Below are positions 51,429 through 60,213 of a stretch of DNA of 64,000 nucleotides, in pieces (position 1 is the first letter of the stretch; each line of letters begins with the position of its first letter). Where the stretch lies: the IMG/VR virus record IMGVR_UViG_3300042448_001702, positions 62,001 through 126,000 of that record; one strand, 5' to 3'. A program made the translations under genes and the position numbers. Source of the stretch: a virus. The notes under the pieces were generated by a model, which saw nothing but the letters and a program-made list of their open reading frames with translations, made no database searches and was not told the DNA's origin.

Positions 51429-53819
51429 TTATGCTACTTGTGTTACAGTTGCTATGATGGCTGGCGCTATAGGTCTAACAGGAACCAATGAACTACTAAC
51501 ACTTGCTAATTCTAAATTAGTATCCGAAGTTGCATATCGTAACTCCATATAACTACCAGATTCCATAGTATATATTAAATTCATTGAACCAATACTATAT
51601 CCGTTATTAGCTACACCAAATACGGAGTTAGAATACTCAACATCAGTTCCATTTTTTGCAAACCAAGTATGAAGGGTTGCAATCTGATTATCGTTAGTAT
51701 CCATTTGAATACTATATTGGAAGTTGTAAATACCAGTATGTTCAAAAACTATTTTCGTATAAGTATTCGCGCCAGCGCTTCCACTTAAATACATACCACT
51801 TTTTACATATAATGGTGATACTCCATTAACAAAAGATGCGGAATACAATTGGTTTTGTGTTAGTAATAACGAACCCGTATTTACCAATGATAGGAAATTA
51901 AACTGCTTCTGTCTATTTTTGTAAAAATCACCATCAACATACATTGAACCAGTAAAGTATGATGAACCCGTTACGGTCATTATTGAATTTTGGAAGTGCG
52001 TGCTACCACTTACAAAAACAGAACCACTTAATACAGTATTACCAATTAGCGTGTTGTCTCCAGTTTGAACGGTTGACCCACTCATTTGAATACTACCACT
52101 TAATATAGTGTTACCAATTAGTGTGCTTAATCCACTTTGTATCATTGAACCGGTTAAGTTAAATGAACCACTAATTGTTTGAGTACCATAAAAAGTGTTT
52201 GCCGATGCGGTTTCTGCAAATTTATAATAGTTTGATATTTGGGTTGATGAAGATACAATATCTACTGCTTTTAATGAAGCAGTATATAATTCTATTGCCG
52301 AAATTTCTCCTTTTATAGAACCAGTTGATTCATATAAATTTGAGTTTAAAGCAAATACATCATAGTTTTGTATTTGAGTTGATGATGAAACAATAGCTAC
52401 TGCTTTTAATGAAGCAGTGTAAGATTCTATATTATTTAATTCAATTCTAGCTGAACCTGTAAATGTATTAATAGCTGTTACTATTTCATCATAAGCTATC
52501 GGTCTCCATTTAGAATCCGTATAACCCATAATTTTTGCTTCACTTGAATTATAAATCAACTGTCCCTCACCTAATACTAAACTATTGGTTTGAGCGTTTG
52601 TAAAAGATGCCAACCTAAGTGATGATGATGAAATTAATACTACAGTTGCTGCTGTCAAACTTAACGATGATGGAGAAACAATTTCAGGATTTGCTGATTG
52701 TGATAAATAAACCCCAGATGCACTTACAAATTCACTAATATGTGCTTTACCATAAACGGATAAAGTATTTGTTACTGCATCAAATGTAAGATTAGTTTCA
52801 ACACTTCCACTTCCAGCCGGTAAATAAGTTATTAGACCATTATTTGTACTGCCTGATAATGGAAGTAAACTTGTACCCGATGAACCACTACTACCGCTTG
52901 AGCCACTTGTACCATTTTCACCAGATGAGCCGCTTGTGCCAGATGTACCGCTTGTGCCAGAAGTTCCTGGCGAACCATTACCGGAAGTTCCGCTTGTACC
53001 GCTTGAGCCGCTCGAGCCAGATGTACCAGCACCATCAGTACCGCTACTACCCGATGACCCACTACTTCCGCTTGAGCCGCTTGTACCGCTTGAGCCACTA
53101 CTTCCGCTTGAACCATCAGTACCAGGCAATCCCGGACCACCGCTAGAACCTGATGACCCACTTGAGCCATCACTTCCTTGTGAACCATTTGTACCCGATG
53201 AGCCGCTAGAACCTGATGAACCAGGTAATCCACTACTACCAGAAGAACCAGATGTACCATTTACACCACTTGTACCAGAATCTCCCGAAATTCCGCTTGA
53301 ACCGCTTGAACCGCTTGAACCGCTTGAACTACTTTCTCCACTTGAGCCGCTTGAACCAGAAGAACCAGGTGAACCTTGTACACCATTCACTCCAGATGAA
53401 CCAGAACTTCCCGAAGTTCCAAAGAATGTACCATTTTCTCCATTTACACCAGATGTCCCACTTTGACCGGATGAACCACTTGAGCCGCTTGAACCACTAC
53501 TACCACTTTCTCCTGAACTACCCGATGAGCCGCTTGAACCGCTTGAACCATCAGTACCATTTTGTGATAAACCACTACTACCAGATGAACCAGATGAACC
53601 TGCACTTGCATTAGTACCGCTAGAGCCACTTGAGCCACTACTTCCGTTTGACCCACTTGTACCACTACTTCCGCTTGAACCAGATGAGCCACCTGAGCCA
53701 GCAGAACCGCCAGTACCGGATGTTCCAATATTTATCAAATTTTCAAGATAAGAAAAGTTGGCATCCATTTCGGAAGCTGTAAGTGGAGAGCCTTTAGGAA
53801 TTCTTAATATTAATGACAT
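51429..53819 (-). CDS. Collagen-like tail-fibre-type structural protein
   Basis: A 796-aa protein. MSLILRIPKGSPLTASEMDA, then NFSYLENL, is a start found in phage fibre proteins. About residues 33-318 are a Gly-x-y repeat, mostly Gly-Ser-Ser and Gly-Thr-Ser with little Pro, giving a long collagen-like rod. The C-terminal part is beta-rich and has two copies of SLKAV-x-IVSSSTQI and two of IGNT-x-LSGS, ending in a globular domain. A trimeric surface fibre is the likely form. Long open frames on the + strand here are shadows of the repeat. Confidence 0.8.
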   Translation of the reverse strand: MSLILRIPKGSPLTASEMDANFSYLENLINIGTSGTGGSAGSGGSSGSSGSSGTSGSNGSSGSSGSSGTNASAGSSGSSGSSGLSQNGTDGSSGSSGSSGSSGESGSSGSSGSSGSSGQSGTSGVNGENGTFFGTSGSSGSSGVNGVQGSPGSSGSSGSSGESSSSGSSGSSGSSGISGDSGTSGVNGTSGSSGSSGLPGSSGSSGSSGTNGSQGSDGSSGSSGSSGGPGLPGTDGSSGSSGSSGTSGSSGSSGSSGSSGTDGAGTSGSSGSSGTSGTSGNGSPGTSGTSGTSGTSGSSGENGTSGSSGSSGSSGTSLLPLSGSTNNGLITYLPAGSGSVETNLTFDAVTNTLSVYGKAHISEFVSASGVYLSQSANPEIVSPSSLSLTAATVVLISSSSLRLASFTNAQTNSLVLGEGQLIYNSSEAKIMGYTDSKWRPIAYDEIVTAINTFTGSARIELNNIESYTASLKAVAIVSSSTQIQNYDVFALNSNLYESTGSIKGEISAIELYTASLKAVDIVSSSTQISNYYKFAETASANTFYGTQTISGSFNLTGSMIQSGLSTLIGNTILSGSIQMSGSTVQTGDNTLIGNTVLSGSVFVSGSTHFQNSIMTVTGSSYFTGSMYVDGDFYKNRQKQFNFLSLVNTGSLLLTQNQLYSASFVNGVSPLYVKSGMYLSGSAGANTYTKIVFEHTGIYNFQYSIQMDTNDNQIATLHTWFAKNGTDVEYSNSVFGVANNGYSIGSMNLIYTMESGSYMELRYATSDTNLELASVSSSLVPVRPIAPAIIATVTQVA

Positions 53820-53885
53820 GGTTCTTTTATGTTATTTTTGTAATGTTATAACAGTAAATATATTCAAATACTAAAAGAAATGATT

Positions 53886-54158
53886 TTAATCTTGAGAAAA
53901 TCCCCTTTTCTTCTTCTTAGTTCCCAATGCTGATTCAGAAAGTGTTCCGATAGCAATTTTGTCCAAAATTACTTCTCTTTGATTTCTACGAATAGCCTTT
54001 TGTTTTTCTTCTCTCTTTTGAGTTGTGGGCTTAGTGTATTCCTTTCGGTTTTTTAATTCTATTATATGCCCAGACTTAATAACCTTTCTTTTGAATTCTT
54101 TAAGAGCCTTATTTATGTCCTGCTTTGTACAGTCCACTATAACTATTGATACTCCCAT
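53886..54158 (-). CDS. rpsU: Ribosomal protein bS21 homologue
   Basis: A 90-aa protein: INKALKEFKRKVIKSGHIIE, LKNRKEYTKPTTQKREEKQK and AIRRNQ follow bS21 from end to end (family about 60-70 aa), then a 25-residue extension ending TKKKKRGFSQD. bS21 binds the 30S platform near the anti-Shine-Dalgarno site. Large phages are known to carry copies, thought to bias host ribosomes to phage messages. It lies next to the fibre gene. Confidence 0.85.
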   Translation of the reverse strand: MGVSIVIVDCTKQDINKALKEFKRKVIKSGHIIELKNRKEYTKPTTQKREEKQKAIRRNQREVILDKIAIGTLSESALGTKKKKRGFSQD

Positions 54159-54161
54159 ATA

Positions 54162-54893
54162 TTATTTAATTTGTTGTATAGCTGCTTTATAAACTTTGGA
54201 GTCTTTATCATAACGTAAAGCAGATGCAATTTTTATATCTTTGTTTGTTTCAGGATTTTTAATTCTTTTATTTAAAATCGTATCTTTTTCTTTTTGTGAT
54301 TTCTGCATAAAAGAATGCCAATTTTGTGATATTGGATTAAATACTTTAGGTTGAGATTCTTCTTTTGATTTTACATGCTGAATCTTTTGTTTTATGTTTG
54401 GGTACTTTTTTAATCTTTTTCGTACTGCCTCAACATTTTTAATTGAATCATCTACAAAGAAAACATCATCATACTTCTCATCCCTTACTTTTGCTTCAAT
54501 CCAGTCTGCTTTCTTTTCAGGATCAGCATCACCTAAAGCAACAACATTTAAATTACGAATTCCTAAATCTCTAATAAAGTCATAAACAGGTTTATATGCA
54601 CTCCTAGCAGTAAGAATGTAAATAGTTCTACCGCTATCAGATGCAGACATTCTTTTTAATAATTCAAAATACCCTTTAATTAACTTTGGATTTGATACCT
54701 TTTGAAAATCGGCATAATCAAATACATCACCAGGTCTTTCTTTGTAAACAGCATATTGACCAGGACTTAATTTTGATTTCTTACCATCTTTATGAGTTAC
54801 ATATATAAAAGAAGATGTTTTGACAAGTGTATCATCAAAATCAAATACCCTTAACTTCTTATCTTCAGTAAATAAAGTTCTTGAGATTGGCAT
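54162..54893 (-). CDS. HAD-superfamily phosphatase with shared C-terminal tag
   Basis: A 243-aa protein. RVFDFDDTLVKTSS (residues 15-28) is HAD motif I, TIYILTARSAYKPVY motif II and DDVFFVDDSIKNVEAVRKR motif IV. Similar to phage polynucleotide 3'-phosphatases. The last 50 residues carry NKRIKNPETNKDIKIASALR and a VYKAA helix, the same tail as in 23402-24088. The tail is separate from the HAD core, joined by a basic linker. Confidence 0.75.
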   Translation of the reverse strand: MPISRTLFTEDKKLRVFDFDDTLVKTSSFIYVTHKDGKKSKLSPGQYAVYKERPGDVFDYADFQKVSNPKLIKGYFELLKRMSASDSGRTIYILTARSAYKPVYDFIRDLGIRNLNVVALGDADPEKKADWIEAKVRDEKYDDVFFVDDSIKNVEAVRKRLKKYPNIKQKIQHVKSKEESQPKVFNPISQNWHSFMQKSQKEKDTILNKRIKNPETNKDIKIASALRYDKDSKVYKAAIQQIK

Positions 54894-54902
54894 TAAAACC
54901 TA

Positions 54903-55193
54903 TTATTTTAATTTAATTACAATAAATCCTTCAGTAGCTCCACCAGTACCTAATCGTATAGGTCCTCTATCACCAACGGGAGCTGCTAACATTGCTGCTG
55001 GTATAGCTTCAATTAAATCATCTACCATTTGATTTAATCTGGTCTTAGAATAAAAATCACCCGGAGCTACAATCCACATTTTATCCTTAAAGTGCTCAAG
55101 ACGAACTTTACTACCTAAAGTTTGTTTTACTATCTTTTCCAATTTAGGATTAGATACTTCTACTAATAATGATTTAAGTGATACATTTGCCAT
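54903..55193 (-). CDS. Hypothetical protein, 96 aa
   Basis: Starts MANVSLKSLLVEVSNPKLEK; soluble with a Gly/Pro-rich C-terminus (LAAPVGDRGPIRLGTGGATE). Packed between the HAD gene and the coiled-coil gene. No family recognised. Confidence 0.65.
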   Translation of the reverse strand: MANVSLKSLLVEVSNPKLEKIVKQTLGSKVRLEHFKDKMWIVAPGDFYSKTRLNQMVDDLIEAIPAAMLAAPVGDRGPIRLGTGGATEGFIVIKLK

Positions 55194-55196
55194 TTC

Positions 55197-55508
55197 TTAT
55201 CCGTTTAATAATTTTTTGTTTCTTGGAGTCTTTACTAATTTATCATTCTCTTTGGTAAGGAATTCCACTTTAACACTCAATTCAGCTACTTTAGCTGTCA
55301 TATCCAAAACCATCTTTCGTAATTCATCCTTCTCTCTGGAAGATGCGGCGAGAAGTGCTTCTAATTTAGTAATACGGTCTTTGCAATCATGTCTGATAAA
55401 CTCATCATCTTTCTCCTTACGCATTGCTCTCTTTTCATAGTAACGAAATGCGGTTGTTCCACTTAATACTGTGATTGCCGTTATTAATACCGAATATATG
55501 TTTTCCAT
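55197..55508 (-). CDS. Membrane-anchored coiled-coil protein
   Basis: A 103-aa protein with an N-terminal membrane segment (residues 5-20) and a long coiled coil (DRITKLEALLAASSREKDEL, MTAKVAELSVKVEFLTKEND). This layout resembles inner-membrane spanins or holin-associated phage proteins. Function not proven. Confidence 0.65.
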   Translation of the reverse strand: MENIYSVLITAITVLSGTTAFRYYEKRAMRKEKDDEFIRHDCKDRITKLEALLAASSREKDELRKMVLDMTAKVAELSVKVEFLTKENDKLVKTPRNKKLLNG

Positions 55509-55835
55509 TTAGATGTCTTTTTGTGGTTCTTCTTCAGTTTGAGGTAACGCTGCTGCAACTCTTTCTTGTCCTTTCTTATCGAAGTATTCTTTTACATACT
55601 TCAATCTCTTTTCGGTATCCAAAATTTCATGGTAGTCCATATCCATAAGGTCATTTAGAATCTGACCTCTATTTGATGTTTTCTTTCCAGTTACTACAAT
55701 AGCTACTTGCTTCTTTGTAGATGGAGTACCTCTATCATAGTATTTCATAATAGCTTTAAGGTGAGTATCGTTAATACCCATCTCTTTTATGAAGTTTTCT
55801 CTTATTATAGCTCTAATTTGCTCTTTTATATTCAT
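55509..55835 (-). CDS. Hypothetical protein, 108 aa
   Basis: Starts MNIKEQIRAIIRENFIKEMG; a helical protein with DRGTPSTKKQVAIVVTGKKT in the middle. Immediately adjacent to the coiled-coil gene. No family recognised. Confidence 0.65.
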   Translation of the reverse strand: MNIKEQIRAIIRENFIKEMGINDTHLKAIMKYYDRGTPSTKKQVAIVVTGKKTSNRGQILNDLMDMDYHEILDTEKRLKYVKEYFDKKGQERVAAALPQTEEEPQKDI

Positions 55836-55861
55836 TTCATCTAATTTTACGATAATAAATA

Positions 55862-56764
55862 TTAGATTTGAAGATTAGGTTGATTTTTTTGAATTAATTT
55901 TGTAGCGAATGTTGAAATTTCTTGTCTTGCTATATCATAGGCCCTATCATAAAACTCCTTTTTCTTATCTATTGGTTTTATTTTATCAGCAAATTCAGGT
56001 ACCCTATTAATATAATCCTCTGTTATATAAACCCCATCTAATACAAATTGTTGTACATTGTATCCTAATTTTATTGCTATCTTTCCGGCTTCCATCCCAT
56101 ATGTATCTTCAGGCCCATATCCCCCAAATGATTCCGGAATATCTACTAATTCCCAAAATGATTTAGAATATAAAGTATGCATTCCACATCCAAATTTAAG
56201 TGTTGGAATTTGCTTTGCACTTATAAAATTAATTTTTTGATTGTATGTATTTTCAATAACTTCTTTTGAATCTATTGCATATCCAAATGGTTTATCTAAA
56301 TATTCAGAATGTGTTAAGTAGTCCCAACTAGTATCCCACCATTTTGGTAAAGATGGAGATAATAAATAAATACCATCTAATTTGTAAGATACATCCAATT
56401 GGTATCGTAACATATGTTCGTGAAACAGAATATCAGTATCACAAAATATAAATTGGTCATAATCCAATTTATAACTTTCTCTCTTTTGTTGTGTAGTTCC
56501 CCAACAAGATGTATCTAATATAATTTCATTTATATTTTTTAATCCATTAAAAAGAACACCAAATCTGGCTACAAAATATGATTGTTTGTATTCGCTATTA
56601 TCCCAATCTGTTAATTTTGGATTTAGGTTTAGTGTGGCTTTAATTGTAACATCATCATCGTTATTAAGATATTTAAAGGCTTTATGCATTTGAATCATAA
56701 GTCTTTCAAACATTTCCATTTCGGATGGCATTACATGGATACAAATTAGGGTTCTTTTTTTCAT
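55862..56764 (-). CDS. GT-A glycosyltransferase-like protein
   Basis: A 300-aa protein. DQFIFCDTDILFHEHMLRY holds the DxD metal motif (CDTDILF, about residues 106-112). FGCGMHTLYSKSFWE and GGYGPEDTYGMEAGKI resemble the acceptor-side block of galactosyltransferase-like enzymes. Cytoplasmic. It overlaps the epimerase gene by 4 nt, so the sugar made there may be the donor. Confidence 0.65.
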   Translation of the reverse strand: MKKRTLICIHVMPSEMEMFERLMIQMHKAFKYLNNDDDVTIKATLNLNPKLTDWDNSEYKQSYFVARFGVLFNGLKNINEIILDTSCWGTTQQKRESYKLDYDQFIFCDTDILFHEHMLRYQLDVSYKLDGIYLLSPSLPKWWDTSWDYLTHSEYLDKPFGYAIDSKEVIENTYNQKINFISAKQIPTLKFGCGMHTLYSKSFWELVDIPESFGGYGPEDTYGMEAGKIAIKLGYNVQQFVLDGVYITEDYINRVPEFADKIKPIDKKKEFYDRAYDIARQEISTFATKLIQKNQPNLQI

Positions 56765-57609
56765 AATGAATTTATATAATCTTTTAATTTATCGGTTGGT
56801 TTCCAATTTAATCTCTCCAAAGCATCGTTATTTTCTCTACAAGTTTCTCTATAATTACCTTTTTGGTTAGGCATATAAACTTTATCAACGCCAAACTTTT
56901 TAACAAACATATCAGCAACCTCATTAAGTGAATAGTTAAAACCAGTTCCCAACTCCCATGCATCTTCATGTGTTTCAGTTCCAAATCCTATTTTAATTAA
57001 TCCATCAACAATATCATCAATATGAGTGAAATCTCTACGTTGTTTACCGTCACCAACAATAGTTATTGCTTTTTGTGTTATACATTGACCTCTCCACTTA
57101 CCAATTACAGCTGCCCACTTACCATCAGTAATTTCGTATGGACCATACACATTATAAAATCTTGCAATCTCAATGTTAGTTCCAAATACTTTACGATACA
57201 TCTTACATACATCCTCACCTAACTTTTTATACATTGCGTAAGGTGATTGAAATGGGTCATGCCATTGTGAAGATGAACCACTATATACTACTTTTACATT
57301 CCACTTTCTAGCCCAATCACATACAGCTTCAGTACCACTTACGTTTACTCTAAAGAAATCCGATGGAGTTTCAAATGATGGTTGTATTCTACTTAATGCT
57401 GCTAAGTGAAAGCATAAATCAACTTCATCGCCTTTGATAAAATCAATTTGCTCTACATTCATAGGAAGGTATCTTACTCCTTCAATTTGATTATCAACCA
57501 CTCCAACAGAATAATCATCTATTACAATTACTTTGTGCCCTTCTTCTTTTAACCTTTTTACTAAATTAGTTCCAACAAAACCAACTCCTCCTGTTACAAT
57601 TATATTCAT
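56761..57609 (-). CDS. NAD-dependent sugar epimerase (extended SDR)
   Basis: A 282-aa protein: GGVGFVGTNLVKRL is the NAD-binding GxxGxxG, FHLAALSRIQPSF follows, YSGSSSQWHDPFQSPYAMYK carries Ser and YxxxK, and RFYNVYGPYEITDGKW and GDGKQRRDFTHIDD are UDP-glucose 4-epimerase-type blocks. It would interconvert nucleotide sugars in the cytoplasm. The exact substrate is not clear. Confidence 0.85.
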   Translation of the reverse strand: MNIIVTGGVGFVGTNLVKRLKEEGHKVIVIDDYSVGVVDNQIEGVRYLPMNVEQIDFIKGDEVDLCFHLAALSRIQPSFETPSDFFRVNVSGTEAVCDWARKWNVKVVYSGSSSQWHDPFQSPYAMYKKLGEDVCKMYRKVFGTNIEIARFYNVYGPYEITDGKWAAVIGKWRGQCITQKAITIVGDGKQRRDFTHIDDIVDGLIKIGFGTETHEDAWELGTGFNYSLNEVADMFVKKFGVDKVYMPNQKGNYRETCRENNDALERLNWKPTDKLKDYINSL

Positions 57610-57610
57610 A

Positions 57611-58837
57611 TTAAAATACGTTTTTGAAAAATGGTGGGACCATATCTTTTGTCCTTAAATTAAGTATATGTATTTGGAATATATCCCATTCAAAACTACC
57701 AATTGAATCCGTTTGTTGAATTATAAATGGTATGTTTTTTATAAACTGCCCATAGTGTTCATTTTTTAATTTAGAGCCATCAAACAATATTTGTACATCA
57801 CCTCTCATCAAATCTCCTATGTTATGAACCTTTTCTGATATTTTGAACATTGATTGATTTTCTTCGTTTGCTATATAAGCAGAAAAATCACAATCAACGT
57901 AAATATGGTCACACCAAGGTTCTAAAACACCTAACAAATAAGGTGTACAATTATGAACTACAAATGAGGTATCGTATCTGTTTGGTACAATTGGCATCAT
58001 AAGTTCATCATGTAAAACATCAGTATGCCATTTTCTCCACCATTCTCTAAATTTGTTTTGACGAAGTTTTGTATATTCTTCAGAATCTTTTGGTTTATAC
58101 CATTTTGTTCCATCTGGTAAATCAATTACCTTTTCTATTTCAATGCCATCTTTGAAACGTGAACCTCTACAAGTCATATGATATACAAAAGCATCTCTAC
58201 TTTGTATTAACTCATATTGCTGTAAATGAAATCTATTGAATATATCAGAATCTTCCAACTCCATTGGTGCGAATAAAAGGTCATGTCCACCAATACAAAC
58301 AAAATCTTCTTTATATAACATCCAAGGTGCAAAGATACCTTTTGTTGTTTTATCTTCCATCACATATTCGGTTTCATAAACGAACTTTTGGAATGCACCA
58401 TTATCAAATGATTCCGGCTCCATACCAAAATCCATTACATACTTTTCAGGACCAGGTGGATGTAATGGTGGTTCAATACGAGTTGCTGAAACTACGCTCA
58501 TTGGTTTTAAATGTTTTAGCATATTCCCAACATAGTTTTGAGTTACAATCATATCCGAATGTAATATAGTTACTACCGGAGTTTCGGCTAATCTAATACC
58601 AATATCATAAAGTACAGTATGTCCTACTCTATTATCAGAACCATTCCTATATGTTTTAATGTATGGTTTATTTAGGTTGTTTACCCATTCCCAAGTTCCA
58701 TCATTAGAAGCATCATCTAATATTACTATGTTATGAGTATCCCCATAACAATCTTCAATACTATTAACTGCTTGCTTTAAATATTTTAAATTATTTCGGC
58801 AAGGTATAATAAATGTTATACGTTGATATTGTGCCAT
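57611..58837 (-). CDS. GT2 glycosyltransferase
   Basis: A 408-aa protein. ITFIIPCRNNLKYLKQAVNS and VILDDASNDGTWEW form the GT2 start, and TPVVTILHSDMIVTQNYVGN contains the DxD (HSDM). A C-terminal 150-residue extension (WCDHIYVDCDFSAYIANEEN) is unassigned. No membrane helices. Joins the nucleotidyltransferase fusion gene by a 1-nt overlap. Confidence 0.8.
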   Translation of the reverse strand: MAQYQRITFIIPCRNNLKYLKQAVNSIEDCYGDTHNIVILDDASNDGTWEWVNNLNKPYIKTYRNGSDNRVGHTVLYDIGIRLAETPVVTILHSDMIVTQNYVGNMLKHLKPMSVVSATRIEPPLHPPGPEKYVMDFGMEPESFDNGAFQKFVYETEYVMEDKTTKGIFAPWMLYKEDFVCIGGHDLLFAPMELEDSDIFNRFHLQQYELIQSRDAFVYHMTCRGSRFKDGIEIEKVIDLPDGTKWYKPKDSEEYTKLRQNKFREWWRKWHTDVLHDELMMPIVPNRYDTSFVVHNCTPYLLGVLEPWCDHIYVDCDFSAYIANEENQSMFKISEKVHNIGDLMRGDVQILFDGSKLKNEHYGQFIKNIPFIIQQTDSIGSFEWDIFQIHILNLRTKDMVPPFFKNVF

Positions 58838-60213
58838 TATTTGTTATAATTTTCTAAGTAATATTTTAAATCCTCAGGTGTTCCCAATCCCCACATTTTT
58901 TCAATGTTAAATGTTTTTACTTTCTTACCATCTTCAATTGCTTCATTAAATGTTGGACAAGTATAAAATTCGTTGTTAGTTCTGATGTTCTTATCAATCA
59001 TTTGTTCCGCATATTTAACATAGTCAGAACCTTTAGCCCAATAATAAACACCAACAGTTGCTATATCTGAAATTGGATTCTTCTCCGCAACTTCTGTTAC
59101 ATATCCATAGTCATCTACTTTAGCGAATGACCATTTTGGATGTGTTGCTTTAAAAGTAACAATACCACCATCAACTTTTTGTTCAATCATCTTATACATA
59201 AACTCATTTGAATCCCACTCTACAAATTGGTCAGAGTTTGCCATAACCAATGGAGCATCGTTATCAATATATTCTTTTGCTAATAGGGTTGTACAAGCAG
59301 CTCCCTCAGTCAAACCATCAACTTCTACAATCTTACAATTAGGAGTGATTAAGTTTAGGAGAGTATCTAAATTATACTTTTCTCTATGTTCTTTTTGTAC
59401 TACATAAATGTATGTAGCTTCTATATTTAAGTTATCCACTACAACCTGAATCATTGGTTTACCTTCCACATCAATTAGTGGTTTTGGAAATGTATAACCT
59501 GCCTGTTGAAATCTACTTCCTGCTCCTGCCATTGGAATTAATACATTCATCTTACCACCTTGCCATTTTGGTGTACTCATACTTTTCTTTTCGTTTAATT
59601 TGTTTGTTATTTTTTCCAATGTCAAATCATGCGGGTTATCTACTCTTAATACACTTGCTCTACTTCTACTTGCTGCCAATAACCCATGTGGAGAATCTTC
59701 TACAATTAGGGTTTCTTCCGGCAATACACCCATCATACTCATAGCCTTCCAATACATTTCAGGATGCGGTTTAGAGTTCTTTACATCCTCATTGGAGAGG
59801 ATTAAGTCCATATACTCAATAAGACCTATCTTTGAAAGCATTACCAATACCGAGCGCCTAATTGAGTTTGAGCAACATGCGAGCTGATACCCCCTTTCCC
59901 TCAACTCATTAAATAGATAAACCAATATATGATTTGTTTGCAATTGTGATATTGCCTGAATTGTTAGGTGTTGTTTTCTAAACCAAATATTGTCATAAAA
60001 CTCAGGATGTAGTCCTTTATTTTTTGTAAGTAGTTCTAATTTTTGGGTTGTCTTTAATCCATCATAAATTGAAAGATGCTCAGCTTCGGTAATAACATAT
60101 TCATTACCTGTTACGATTTCAGTTTCTCTAAGAGCCTGATTAAGCGTATCGTAATGTATTTGTTTTGCTTCAACCAATACACCATCCAAATCAAATATTA
60201 TTAATTTTGTCAT
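58837..60213 (-). CDS. HAD phosphatase / sugar nucleotidyltransferase fusion
   Basis: A 458-aa two-domain protein. Residues 1-215 are a HAD phosphatase: KLIIFDLDGVLVEAKQIHYD, CCSNSIRRSVLVML, KPHPEMYWKAMSMMG and IVEDSPHG. Residues 222-458 are a nucleotidyltransferase: NVLIPMAGAGSRFQQAGYTF, PKPLIDVEGKPMIQ, MANSDQFVEW. The order phosphatase then NTP transferase, next to a PfkB kinase resembling the HldE kinase domain, looks like heptose-type sugar activation (kinase, phosphatase, nucleotidyltransferase). Confidence 0.85.
   Translation of the reverse strand: MTKLIIFDLDGVLVEAKQIHYDTLNQALRETEIVTGNEYVITEAEHLSIYDGLKTTQKLELLTKNKGLHPEFYDNIWFRKQHLTIQAISQLQTNHILVYLFNELRERGYQLACCSNSIRRSVLVMLSKIGLIEYMDLILSNEDVKNSKPHPEMYWKAMSMMGVLPEETLIVEDSPHGLLAASRSRASVLRVDNPHDLTLEKITNKLNEKKSMSTPKWQGGKMNVLIPMAGAGSRFQQAGYTFPKPLIDVEGKPMIQVVVDNLNIEATYIYVVQKEHREKYNLDTLLNLITPNCKIVEVDGLTEGAACTTLLAKEYIDNDAPLVMANSDQFVEWDSNEFMYKMIEQKVDGGIVTFKATHPKWSFAKVDDYGYVTEVAEKNPISDIATVGVYYWAKGSDYVKYAEQMIDKNIRTNNEFYTCPTFNEAIEDGKKVKTFNIEKMWGLGTPEDLKYYLENYNK

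Noticed and set aside
52844-53728. Several long + and - strand frames of 90-176 aa across the fibre gene
   Set aside because: They are shadows of the Gly-Ser-Ser codon repeat in the real minus-strand frame; their low-complexity His/Val/Pro/Glu-rich products follow directly from the repeat.
53855-53862. TATATTTA upstream of the fibre gene as a promoter
   Set aside because: A -7-like box is present about 35 nt before the ATG but no TTTG lies 19-20 nt upstream, so it was not listed as a promoter.
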